Positions 1 through 9,448 of a stretch of DNA of 21,513 nt are shown here, piece by piece. The notes beneath the pieces are model-generated. The model had not been told where the DNA came from. It searched no databases and was given only the letters and a program-made list of their open reading frames with translations. The translations under genes and the position numbers were made by a program. The stretch comes from Rhizophagus sp. LPA8_4_AMF. Its lineage: Eukaryota > Glomeromycota > Glomeromycetes > Glomerales > Glomeraceae. Numbering within the stretch: position 1 is the stretch's first letter; the number at the start of each line of letters is the position of its first letter. The stretch spans positions 1 through 21,513 of the forward strand of contig JADRCO010001198.1 of NCBI GenBank assembly GCA_021464525.1. Direction: 5' to 3'.

Positions 1-31
1 AACATGATCTTGGACGTCTGCATAATAACAC

Positions 32-110
32 AGTTATTGGGTATGGTGGTTAAAATATCATCCGAACTGCTTCGCAGTTCGGTGATATTTCAACCCCATA
101 CCCAATAACT
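32..110. repeat. Long fold-back hairpin (palindromic MITE-like element)
   Basis: The arms AGTTATTGGGTATG and CATACCCAATAACT close a stem of about 37 bp. A second strong block, CCGAACTGC/GCAGTTCGG, stands around a loop of about 3 nt. The arms differ only by small mismatches or single-base shifts. No clear target-site duplication is visible. It is most likely a fold-back non-autonomous DNA transposon. A structured RNA is possible but nothing supports one. Confidence 0.75.
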
Positions 111-1111
111 ATTATTTATTGGATGGTAGCTATGATTGGATGAAAATGGGCCACGTTTTGATCATGCATTAATTATAACAAGCTTCTAGATTTCATTTTT
201 ATGCTATTTTTAATTCACTTTACAAGCTTTATTTAAAATTTTCCCATAAAATATTCATTTGCATCATATTTTTTTACTTTACTTTATTATATCAATCATG
301 TATTATTGTATGCCTAGTAAAAATATCGGTCTATTAGAATCTGCATGAACTTATTTGGGCTGAACGAGAAATCATATGGAATCAAAACAATATTGCTTAA
401 CCATAATATAATTATCAATTATTTGTTCACGATTTTTTTATTAAATGAATTTTCAATGAGAAGAGATAAACATATTATTAGTAAAATGAGATGGTAAATC
501 TACCGACTTTAGCCTAATAGTTATAAACAGTACATATTATTTTTTCTTTTTATATTTTTAAAACTGAATCGGCTTTTAAATACAAAAAAGTTCAAATATA
601 ATCTTATAAAATCTTGAAAATAAATATTATTTTCATACATATAAACAAATATAACTTTCTATTAAAATACTTTTAAAATTTTTCTGACTTGTTAATACCA
701 AAAAACGAAAATAAGAAAATTTTAAGAGATAAGTAACACTATTGGTGTGTATTTATAAATAAACCTCAAGTGTTATTGGTGGACTCTAGCATTCTAGATT
801 TGCAATCTAGAAATTTGATTCCATCACCATTCATCATCAGTTTTACAATCAGGCTATATATTTTTTACAAGATTCTCAGCATTGGCAACATAAATTGAAG
901 CAGTGTCTCATAATTTTTTATCCGTGCCGATCAATTGTAATGCTTAGCTGAAACAAGAATCAATTCAAAATGCAAACATATAAATAACGGCGAATTCCGA
1001 CAATAGTAATTCCGTAATGCCAAGGTAATTGCCGATATGCCGTACCTATGTAAGATATAAAATTGAACATGTTTTTCATTTTTTTAAAAAAAAAATTGCA
1101 AACGCTTCAAG
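111..1111. other. Intergenic, AT-rich, no gene seen
   Basis: I see no convincing reading frame. At 757-835 there is a tRNA-like stretch: a D-loop-like TTGGTGG, a perfect TCTAGAT/ATCTAGA stem around TTGCA, and a weak B-box-like TTTGATTCC. It cannot be folded into a full cloverleaf with a matching acceptor stem, so it is not called as a tRNA. At 987-1045 several short AATTCCG/GCCG-type motifs recur just before gene A. Confidence 0.5.
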
Positions 1112-3124
1112 ATGTCTCAACATGCTGGATCCAAAAAGAATTTTGGTAAGCCTTGTAAAAAAAGTCGGTTTTTTATATTCATCTTTTATTTTCATTTTCC
1201 GTGAATGGATCCGTGAAAGGCTCATTTTACGGAGTTTTTTACGAAATAACTGATAAAATTTTTTATAGGGAAATGTTTTGATTGTGAACGACAACGAACT
1301 GCAGTAGCATGGTGCATGAATTGCGAGATTGCATTTTTAAAAGGTAATTTTCAATATTGGACTAGTGGAAATTCTAAAATAAATGATCTCATTAAATATA
1401 CTCAGTTAAGCGCTAAAGAAAATATGGATTATCTTGAATGGATTGATTTTGATCAATTCGACTTGTTCGAAAATATTAATAAACAAGGCTCTTTCAGCTC
1501 GAATTATTCAGCAGTATGGATGGAAGGTCCAAAATGGAATCTTGATGAGGAAGCTGAGGTATGGACTCGTACTGGTCCAATTAAGGTTATTCTAAAACGA
1601 TTAGATAATTCTCAGAATGTAGATCAAGAATTTGTAAATCAGGCAAGTAAACAAACATTTTATCTAATCTAGTAGCTTGTATAGATTTTTATAGATGATC
1701 ATACAATTCGTATTTATGCATATGATTAAAAATAAGAAATCATACAATAAATGTTACTCAGAAAAATTTCCGGAAAAAACCTCCGATATGTGTAACAAAT
1801 GTTACTCGGAGAAAATTTTCCGGAAAAAACCTCCGATGTGTGATCAGTTTTATTAGTATCTCGTGGTTAATATTATAATTTTTTTACTATAAAAATTTTT
1901 CATTATTCTGGCTAAGTTTTTAGTATTGGCCAAATTAATGTAAATGGCACTATTAATATATAATTTGACCAGAATTACAAGATCATATTAATGACTATCA
2001 TGTCAATTAATTTTAAAATGATACTTGACCAGTTTGTAATTTTGGTCATCCCTAAATATCTATAACTTCAAAACAAATTCGGTAACACTTGTACGTTTCT
2101 TAAGTAGATTCGTTATAAATAACAGTTTATGAATTCGAGTCGGTAGTACATTTTAGCCGTGATTCCCGTGAATCCTAACAAATATTAGTGCGAGATGGAC
2201 TAATAAATTCCTAAATTTAATATTCTAATTCGCATGAGAATGACTACGTATGATAACTGAAAGTATTGATATTAATTATTATTTAATTTTTTTTTTTTTT
2301 CTTTCCTAAAATTTAATCTAATAAAGTTATATAGATATCATAAATGCTTGCAAAGTGGGGCACTTGCAGATTGTTTTGGTATAACTAAAGACTCAACATC
2401 ATGCTACATGTTCGTTATGAGATATTACAAAAACGGGGATTTATACACATATCTTGAAGAAAATATGGGAATTCTTTGTTGGAGAGATATTGTAGATATG
2501 TTATGGTCAATATCCGCAGGTCTAAATTTTATTCACACACATGGTCTCGTTCATGGACATTTACATGGAGGAAATGTATTAGTTGAAAATGAAATGGGTT
2601 CAATTGATACCAAAATTACGGATACTGGGTTACACGGAGCTGTTGATAAACCAATATCATCACAACAAACATATGGCGTAATACCTTTTGTTGCCCCAGA
2701 GATCTTTGATGGAAATACGCCAACCAAAGAATCCGATATCTATAGTTTTGGCATGATTATGTGGATGTTATCAGTTGGTATGCGTCCTTATTGTGATAGA
2801 CCTCATAATAAACAACTAATTCAGGAAATCTGCTTAGGATTAAGACCAAGCGTCGTAGATGGAACTCCACCTGTTTTCTCCAGTTTAATGTTACAATGTT
2901 TAGATGCGAATCCATCAAATAGACCAACAGCATCTCAACTATACGAATGCTTAGGGAATTGGATCACTACAATTTGTGATGACCCTAATTCATCGGATTT
3001 ATCAGATCAATTTGACGCCGCTGAAGAGATTAAATTCTCAAATTTAGAAAATTCTAATTTCAATAATACTTTCGCAATTCACGAAAAAGCTTTTTATTTC
3101 AGTCGTCCGTTATTAGATGTTTAA
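1112..3124 (+). CDS. Zinc-ribbon TKL-type pseudokinase, copy A (three exons)
   Basis: Exons are 1112-1145, 1269-1642 and 2327-3124, giving 401 aa. The N-terminus carries CxxC (C14, C17) and WCxxC (C27, C30), which look like a small zinc ribbon. A kinase-like domain follows from about residue 67. Its glycine loop is degraded (G85-S-F-S-S). The VIK-type lysine K121 is kept, but the helix-C glutamate position is Q136. The catalytic loop reads HGHLHGGN with H214 where the HRD aspartate belongs. The metal-binding aspartate is kept as D235-T-G. Then come PFVAPE and SDIYSFG. Family knowledge says loss of the HRD aspartate should abolish normal phosphotransfer, so a scaffold or regulatory role is inferred. 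Exon 1 is needed because the second exon has no in-frame ATG before a stop at 1247. The G|GG junction at the GTAAGC donor keeps frame. The third-exon boundary uses a GC donor. It ends shortly after YFSRP, slightly earlier than its paralogues. Confidence 0.83.
1152..1243. mobile_element. TIR-element sequence forming most of intron 1 of copy A
   Basis: The intron 1146-1268 (123 nt) is about three-quarters filled by a block starting TTGTAAAAAAAGTC and ending CGGAGTTTTTTACG, which are imperfect inverted termini. The block CCGTGAAAGGCTCATTTTAC matches, in inverted orientation, the element at 15544-15701 with a single-base difference. The splice donor GTAAGC and acceptor TTTTATAG lie just outside the repeat-like part. 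Confidence 0.6.
1643..2326 (+). other. Enlarged GC-AG intron 2 of copy A
   Basis: The exon ends ...AATCAG and is followed by GCAAGT in place of GTAAGT. The acceptor is ATAAAG before TTATATAGATATC. The same phase-0 position is used in copy B (GTAAGT, 383 nt) and copy C (GTAAGT, 124 nt). A nearby GT at 1647 would shift the frame by four bases and break the conserved join. The extra length holds a 48-bp tandem duplication (1751-1845) and a stretch with TTGGCCAAATTA, TGACCAGAATTAC and TTTTGGTCAT motifs at 1910-2050. That stretch is reminiscent of the GGCC-rich motifs inside the hAT-like element at 14479. Confidence 0.7.
1751..1845. repeat. Two-copy 48-bp tandem repeat in intron 2 of copy A
   Basis: Two units begin ATGTTACTC at 1751 and 1799. 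Each contains TTTCCGGAAAAAACCTCCGA followed by TRTGTG. The units differ by a few substitutions and small indels. It lies wholly in the intron, so it has no coding effect. Confidence 0.85.
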
Positions 3125-3212
3125 AGAATACCGCTTTATTATTTTTATTTTTTAATTCTCGTACGTCAAATATATTTTTCGATTTCTTTAGTTTTTAATA
3201 ATATTTATTATA

Positions 3213-3380
3213 CAGTCAGGACTCGATATAACAACTATACGATATAACGAAAAGCGATTTTTAAGATTTTATTTTTATTTAATATATGAATAAAAATCGA
3301 TATATCAAACTTATAAATTATTATGATATACCGATTTTTTTCATCGAACCGGCGGGGTCGTTAATATCGAGTTCTGACTG
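3213..3380. mobile_element. Pogo/Tc1-mariner-type MITE with TA target duplication
   Basis: The terminal inverted repeats are CAGTCAGGACTCGATATAAC at the left end and, read on the other strand from the right end, CAGTCAGAACTCGATATTAA. TA dinucleotides flank both ends (3211-3212 and 3381-3382). A subterminal motif CGATATAACG is also present. The CAGT...CTCGATATAAC terminus is typical of pogo/Tigger-class elements, which duplicate TA. At 168 bp it has no transposase and would depend on one elsewhere. The small open frame at 3286-3492 runs through its end and is not a gene. Confidence 0.88.
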
Positions 3381-4191
3381 TAGTTTTATTATAGATTTCA
3401 AATTAGAAATAATCCCTTTTTATCATTATTATTTATTCGTTTTTCCAAAATCACAAACACGGCAAATTCATACTTTAATATTTAATATTTAAGTAATATT
3501 TCATATATGTATTTATATATTCATATTTTTTAAGATTTTCTTTCACAAATTAATTAAGCTCAACCCCTATTTTGGTTAAAATAAGCAAATATTATAATTA
3601 CAAACACAAAATTATTATTATTCTTTTTTTTTCGAGTTTTTTATAATAAGTTTACTATGTATATATATACAGTAATAGATCTGTATAATAATCAAGAATA
3701 TATGACGGTAAGTTTTTGTTTTAAAAATGATAGTTTAGTATAAATTTTATCTAGTATAGAATTTTCCTTAATAATTTTTTTTTTTTCAAAATAATTACGA
3801 AATTTTATTATTCTTTTGAAATATATTTTTAAAATTTTTTTTAATAAGTAACAAATTTAATTGAAAAAGTTGACGTTCCAACTTAATTGCTTCTTAACAT
3901 CTATTTTTTTTAAATACGATAATTTATAAGCAGATCTCAAAAAATCTGGGTCAAACAAACAATCAAGTTGAAATGACCTAAATTATAAGAAATAGCCGAG
4001 TAACTTGCCGTTGGTAATTTTCAAACGCAAAAAATTTATCTTATTTTTGTTTAAAAATTCAAACCTAAATTCTTTTTATTTGATAACCGTGACAAACCGA
4101 ATACAGTTTCTCCATCTATTATGGAATCTAACACAAAAATCATAAATTAAATACTTTGTCCTTCTATCCATACTTCTGATTAAGATTGAGC

Positions 4192-4311
4192 TTAAAGCGT
4201 TCGATCATTGATATTTTCGATCAAAGTCAATTGATCAGAAAAATCAAACAATCTTATATTGGCTGGTAGATGATAATGACCATGGGCCATAGCGAGGTCT
4301 CCATAAGATGA
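4192..4311 (-). pseudogene. Possible short coding relic, family unknown
   Basis: On the minus strand a 39-codon stretch without an ATG runs between two stops. Its composition is more protein-like than its neighbours: SSYGDLAMAHGHYHLPANIR, then a block rich in L, F, D and N. A second open stretch in a shifted frame follows downstream to about 4075. I do not recognise the family. It could be chance in AT-rich DNA, so confidence is low. Confidence 0.25.
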
Positions 4312-5286
4312 TCATGTAACACAAATGAGATCTCTTTTGTGAGAGTCCATACCATCTAATCATTCCGTACAAGATTTTTCCTATTTGATCTTATGCAGTT
4401 TAAGTCTCTTTTGGTCTGACTGAAGGCTGAAGAAACGATGTGTACTAGAAGTTGGAAGCGTATTATTTGGACTTTTCAAATCTTCCAAATCCAATAAAAT
4501 GATTGGAAGCCTCCGATAAAAAAAAATACGTATGTATAAAGTAATACGTGGTGAATATCGGGAAGGAATTGAATGGTTCAATTGATTCAATTCCAATAAA
4601 AAAGTATTTAAAAAAGCTTCCAATGCACACCAATAGAGTATTCAACTAAACGATTTATTCGTGTTTCCTCCCTAACGATTTAAATTAATTAAAAGCTTTT
4701 CTTTATGGTAACACTCTTTTATAGTGATTACTATACGAATCACGAGTCAAAGACCGTAAATAATGTCAAACCTATCTTAGTAAATTCCACATTTTAATTG
4801 GTAGTTATTTAAAAAAAGGTAGATTTTTTTTTTAGTATTATAATATCAGAGCTGTTACGAATAATATTTAATTTTTTTAATCTTTTTTATTAACGATTAG
4901 TTTATCATCTATTACCTTTCAGTTGTAAAGTGAATTTTTTTATAAACTTTAATATGATGAATTACACAAATAAAAGCAAAGCAATTAATAGACGCTCACT
5001 TAAGCCTTTAATTGTAGACACAAAAGAATTTATGAGATACGATGTATGGCGTATGCCGCTATTTGCTAGCAACCCTTGACCAATGAATTTTGCGAATTGC
5101 AATTATTAGTTAACTGATTGTTTTGAATTTACATATTTATTCAATCAGTCGGTGAACTCCGAATCACCGTGCGTACATTCATTAATTAAGATGCAACCGT
5201 TATTGTGCCACATCACAATGACAAGCACCTTGTAAGTTAAGTGATACAAAATTTTCAATTTCGGCGCTTCGATATAGTATAACTGA

Positions 5287-5374
5287 TAATCAGGTATTTT
5301 TCCTAAAAAAAACTTTCTAGTTTTTAAGAATTTTACAGAATTAGGAAATTTTTTTAGGAAAAATACATGATTAT
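5287..5374. repeat. Fold-back hairpin element
   Basis: The left arm reads TAATCAGGTATTTTTCCTAA. The right arm, read on the opposite strand, begins ATAATCATGTATTTTTCCTA. The stem is about 25 bp around an AT-rich loop of about 35 nt. It is probably a small fold-back MITE. No target duplication was found. Confidence 0.7.
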
Positions 5375-5826
5375 ATTTAGAATTGTGAGTATATTGAGAG
5401 TGATCATTTTTTTTTTAGAAATTTTAAATAATAAACGTGTGTAAAAAAAATTTCTGAAAAGGGAAAATGTTATAATTAATTTCATGTATTATATGTTACG
5501 ATCTTGGATTTATTTGCGACACTTTTCAGAGTTAATATATTTGGACTTGGGAACACAAGATTGCGCTAGCGGCTTCGGATGGGTTCAAACTCATCTTCAC
5601 CCCTGAAATTACAATAATTCAAAAGTCCACAATTTTCTTTCCTTCCTCTACACGTGCCGAAACTAATTTTCATCGCAAAAGTTTTCTTTATAAAATTTTA
5701 ATTTTTGATGTAAGATAAAATCAAATTATTATAGTAGTAGTTACTAGTAACTTACTGATCAAATTGAATAAATTTTTATTATATAAAATCCTTAAAAGAA
5801 AAAAATGTTTTATAAAGAAACGTATT

Positions 5827-7603
5827 CTAATAAAAAAAATTTTTTAAAGTATTATGAAAAGAAGTTTTTATAGTCTTCATATATTGTTTTGTTGTCCTTT
5901 CATCATTTTCATCATCATAAATATTTAAATTTAAATCACTTGAACGAGACTCAAGTTTATTATATTTCTTATTTAAGTCAGGATCAAATATCACTAAACA
6001 TAGAAAAAAAATAAAATAGTTAATAAAATAATTAAAAAAATACGTCATATTTGTAAAATACTTACAATATAATTTAAGGTCTGTTTTAACGAAATTTTTA
6101 TAACATAATAATGTATTTACAAGTAAATAAATTATTAATAAAATTAATAATATACATTGCGTAATTAATGATATTTTCAATATCATTGTTATATAATCTA
6201 ACTCTATAAAATACAAATATACTTAAAAGAAATCAATTAGACATGATTTTTAAATGATTGAATGAAATAAAATTATAATTTATGATAACTTACAGATTCG
6301 CTTAATAATAAAATATATTTTTATAATAAGGGCACAAGAAAAAAGAAACACATGAGTCTTTAATTCCTTTTAATCGTTAAAAAGTTAAGTAAAAATTTAA
6401 TGTCAATTTCAAGTTTAATAAAATATATATTTACTTACAATATTTGAATAGACTACTAAAATAAGGGATGGTAAGAAATTCAAAAAAGGGACAAATCCTT
6501 TTGAACCTACAAAATCTGTCACATTATCTGCTAATCCCACTAAATTATAACCATCCAATATGGCAAGAAAACATAACGTTATGTGTAATAAGAAAATATG
6601 TCTGTTATACATATTATAAGAACCTAATATAATGTTACAAATAATTTTTTTTTTATATATGAATAAAGCAAATAACAATTTTAAATACTCACTTTTTAGA
6701 TTCTCAGGTATTCGGATTTTAGTACTTGAAATAAAATTCCAATATCTAAAATTCAGAAAATTTAATCCAAAAAATCAAAAGATAAAATAAATATAATCTC
6801 AGTATATATATATAACTTACTTATATTTCCGTATAATAATAAATAAAAAAATAAATAAAATATTAAAAATTATTATTAAAGCGATAGCAATAATATTTGG
6901 AATAATATGTGTTTTATTAAATTCCTCTTTATTTTTAATTTCATATAAATCAATCATGAAATTTATAGTATTCAATTGTATCGCAAAAGGACCATCATTC
7001 GCTTTACATAAAAAAATTTGTTAAAAATTAGAAAAATAAAAAACCAAAATGTAAATTAACAATGCAATATGCAAATTTTTAATCGGTTTTTACCTATTAT
7101 GATAACCCCATGGATTTCAATTTCAGAATTTATTTTAAAAAATCCTAGGATGATCTGATTATTCTTTAAATCTTCATGTAAAAAAAATTGGTTTGAATAT
7201 TAGAGAAAAACATCCAAAATGTAAATTAACAATACAAGTATGTAAATTTTTAAATGATTTTTACTAGTTATTTTTATACATTCTCCTTTTTGCATATTAA
7301 TATAATTCTCAAGCACAGCGTTAAAAAAGATTATACTTTGTGCCATATTTACTATACAAAAAGCTAATAAATGAAGCAATTTTTTCCTAGAAAACTAAAA
7401 TAATTTTTTTTTTAAAAAAAAAAAAATATTCGCAATGAAATAAATTTAAAAAAAAGAATGCTTACAGCATAAATTCCAGATATAAAAATAATAACAACCA
7501 TTACAATTAAAATTTCTACATTTATTGGCAATTTAATTATTCCTATAATGCCAAATATAATTTCAATAATAAATATTGTTAAAAATATGTAATTGAAATT
7601 CAT
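5827..7603 (-). CDS. Multi-pass membrane protein of unknown function (nine exons)
   Basis: Exons in coding order are 7603-7466, 7394-7265, 7171-7094, 7001-6821, 6745-6693, 6623-6439, 6366-6294, 6221-6066 and 5993-5827, giving 386 aa. All nine join in frame, with donors GTAAGC, GTAAAA, GTAAAA, GTAAGT, GTGAGT, GTAAGT, GTAAGT and GTAAGT. The last intron (5994-6065) is 72 nt and has no stop, so it reads through as coding. It is called an intron because of GTAAGT, a TATTAACTA branch site and TTTAG. Hydrophobic segments lie near residues 5-25, 30-48, 52-72, 150-173, 201-218, 237-255, 258-276 and 292-315. That is about eight helices, and the tail is rich in D, E, N and K. No transporter, receptor or enzyme motif is recognised. 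Exon 3 and the exon 7-8 join are the least certain. It shares a 243-bp upstream region with the gene at 7847. Confidence 0.7.
7002..7264 (-). repeat. Two near-identical consecutive introns flanking a 78-nt exon
   Basis: Intron 2 (7264-7172, 93 nt) and intron 3 (7093-7002, 92 nt) align end to end. Both start GTAAAAA, both contain TTGTTAATTTACATTTTGG (the first as TATTGTTAAT, the second as CATTGTTAAT), and both end in an AAG acceptor after a T run. Both are phase 1. The exon between them (7171-7094) shows no clear similarity to its neighbouring exons. Confidence 0.8.
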
Positions 7604-7846
7604 TTTTTTTTTTTGAAGGAAATTGATTTTTCATCGATTGACGCATAGAAAGTAAAAAAAATTATACTGTAATTAGACCTACAAAAGCCACACGAATAAT
7701 TTCATTACGGAAACATGCATAATTATATGTTGCCGATCCGATCACTATCAGCCCCATTTGACTGTATGACATAATTACACGCCCCAATTCTTTTCATTAA
7801 AAAATTTCTTTTTTTCTTTCTTTACCATATTAAAAATCATTCAACA
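7604..7846. promoter_or_regulatory. Shared divergent upstream region of two membrane-protein genes
   Basis: 243 bp separate the two start codons, which face away from each other. The centre (7730-7790) is less AT-rich than its flanks and includes CCGATCCGATCACTATCAGC. A T/C-rich run (7806-7824) precedes the plus-strand ATG. No specific factor site can be assigned. A bidirectional promoter is inferred from spacing alone. Confidence 0.4.
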
Positions 7847-9448
7847 ATGTTTTTGATAGATTCGTTATTCAATTATCGATCAACTGAACCAATTTGGTTT
7901 AGATTTTTTCGAAGTGTTTTTGCCATTGCTTTCACGACGATACTTCTTTTTTATTCATGGATGCAATTTGTTAAGCTTGATACAGTAACTTATATTACGG
8001 CTAAGTATGGAGATTTAGCAAGTAAGGAAATAATTTTAATTCTTTTATACAATTTATGGATAAAAAAAAACAAATGATCATTAAAAATATTTTCAATAGG
8101 TTCCAAAATTAATGCAAGCATTTGTACCGGAATTTCTAATGAAATAAATATTGTTGAAATCGTATCATCTTATGAAACTGAAATTAATAATCGAACTTCT
8201 CATTGTCTAAGTGTGGAATTTTCGTCATTTTCGTATAGCTTTATCCCAATTTGGCTGAATATCAATCTCACTGTGCCTTTTAACACTAGTAATGACATGC
8301 AAGAGAAATATAATAATGATTATATGAATGATTATTTATTTTATCCTTATGAATTATCTCCATTCAATATTTCTAACAATCAATTACTTTTAAGTTTTGA
8401 TTCATTTAACGTATCTAATACAATTAAAAAGGATCCCATTTTTTTTAATAGAACTCGTAGAATGGAAGATAATTACCAAATTAGTTTAGAACAATACTAT
8501 ATTTCACCTTATCCAGGACAAATGGCTTTAATATATGTCAAGCCAATTATTATTTCTACTCGTACGTCGTTTGGAGACTATGAACACCGATTGTATTTAA
8601 ATCCACAATTAGAACATTTCCCCATAAATTTAGAACCTAATCAATTTCGAATTGGCATTCTGTCGCATTCAGATACTATCGAAATTAGGAAAGAGGATAT
8701 ATACGATTGTAAATATATAATATTACCAGTTATGTTTTAATACAAACAAATTCAAAATTTTTTTATATATTCATTTAATTTTTAGATACAGATTTAATAT
8801 CTAATCTTGGAGGTTTCTATGGTGGTATTGCAGGTAAGTCGAATTTTTTTATTAAGGAAAAGAAAATAAAATATTCTACGCAATGCACGGTATATTTTGT
8901 TTTGTTAACAGAATTGGTATGGCAAGGCACACTATTAACATTTATTAATACCAATTTATAGGAATTTTTGTTTTATTGTTCGGAATGCCAAAACATGATC
9001 CTTGGTAAAGTTGATATTATTTTAAATATAATTATTTTTTCAATACCATCAATTAATTAAATCTTTTACATTTAAAAGGGGTATAACACAAAAATATATT
9101 TTACATTGCGTTCCTTGTAGAAAAAGTTTCACAAGAAACCTCGCAAGTAAATATATTTCAACTGCCGGCATTCCATTAGTTGATAAAGTTAAAAGACCTG
9201 AAGAATCTTCTTCAGCCTTAAAAGCTTTAGAAGAAAGAGTTCAATATCTAGAAACTTTATTAAATGATTACTATATAGAAGATTATTATTTAAACCAAGT
9301 TAAGAAAGATAAAACTCAACAGAAAAAAATTTCCGATTATTTACAACAATTTGAAAAAGATAAAACTCAACAGAAAAATTTTTTTGATTATTATTATTAT
9401 TTAAAACAAGCTAAAGCTCGACAGAAAAAAATTACTGATTATTTATAA
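7847..9448 (+). CDS. Membrane protein with N-glycosylated ectodomain and coiled-coil tail (five exons)
   Basis: Exons are 7847-8021, 8100-8708, 8786-8833, 8962-9004 and 9079-9448, giving 414 aa. All junctions keep frame and use GTAAGG, GTAAAT, GTAAGT and GTAAAG donors with AG acceptors. A first hydrophobic helix is at about 24-43. Residues 59-261 form a hydrophilic domain with seven N-glycosylation sequons (NAS, NRT, NLT, NTS, NIS, NVS, NRT), suggesting a lumenal or extracellular side. A second helix follows (NLGGFYGGIAGIFVLLFG, near 267-284), then PKHDPWG. The tail has a predicted coiled coil around KALEERVQYLETLLNDYY and ends in three 17-residue repeats starting DKTQQK, DKTQQK and AKARQK. 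I recall similar GGFYG...FLFG...PWG proteins with an EERVQ..E.LL tail from Rhizophagus genomes, all uncharacterised. Function is unknown. Its neighbour across the divergent promoter is also a membrane protein. Confidence 0.78.
9308..9448 (+). repeat. 51-bp in-frame tandem repeat in the coding tail
   Basis: Units begin at 9308, 9359 and 9410, the last cut to 39 nt by the stop codon. The first two share GATAAAACTCAACAGAAAAA. The third has GCTAAAGCTCGACAGAAAAA. They encode DKTQQKKISDYLQQFEK, then DKTQQKNFFDYYYYLKQ, then AKARQKKITDYL. The period of exactly 17 residues keeps the frame, which suggests recent slippage or unequal exchange. Confidence 0.88.

Larger units (their letters stand above)
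3125..5826. other. Intergenic region between copy A and the membrane-protein gene
   Basis: This AT-rich stretch of about 2.7 kb has no convincing intact gene. It holds the TIR elements at 3213-3380 and 5287-5374 and a possible coding relic at 4192-4311 (-). A B-box-like GGGTTCAAACTC sits at 5582-5593, without a complete tRNA fold. The open frames at 4381-4645 (-) show no recognisable motifs and are not called. Confidence 0.5.

Noticed and set aside
757..835. tRNA-like stretch with a 7-bp anticodon-type stem around TTGCA
   Set aside because: The B box is weak (TTTGATTCC), there is no proper T arm, and no acceptor stem pairs across the expected length. It may be a SINE-like remnant, but it is not a tRNA gene.
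1029..1294. Open frames on both strands of 60-75 codons
   Set aside because: They overlap exon 1 and the element-derived intron of copy A, show low-complexity composition, and do not fit the splice structure.
3286..3492. 68-codon plus-strand open frame
   Set aside because: It starts within the pogo-type MITE and runs out of it. It has no motif.
4381..4645. Two overlapping minus-strand open frames of 60-80 codons
   Set aside because: Low complexity, no motif and no splice partners.
5535..5615. B-box-like GGGTTCAAACTC suggesting a tRNA or SINE
   Set aside because: No full cloverleaf could be folded and the A box is not convincing.
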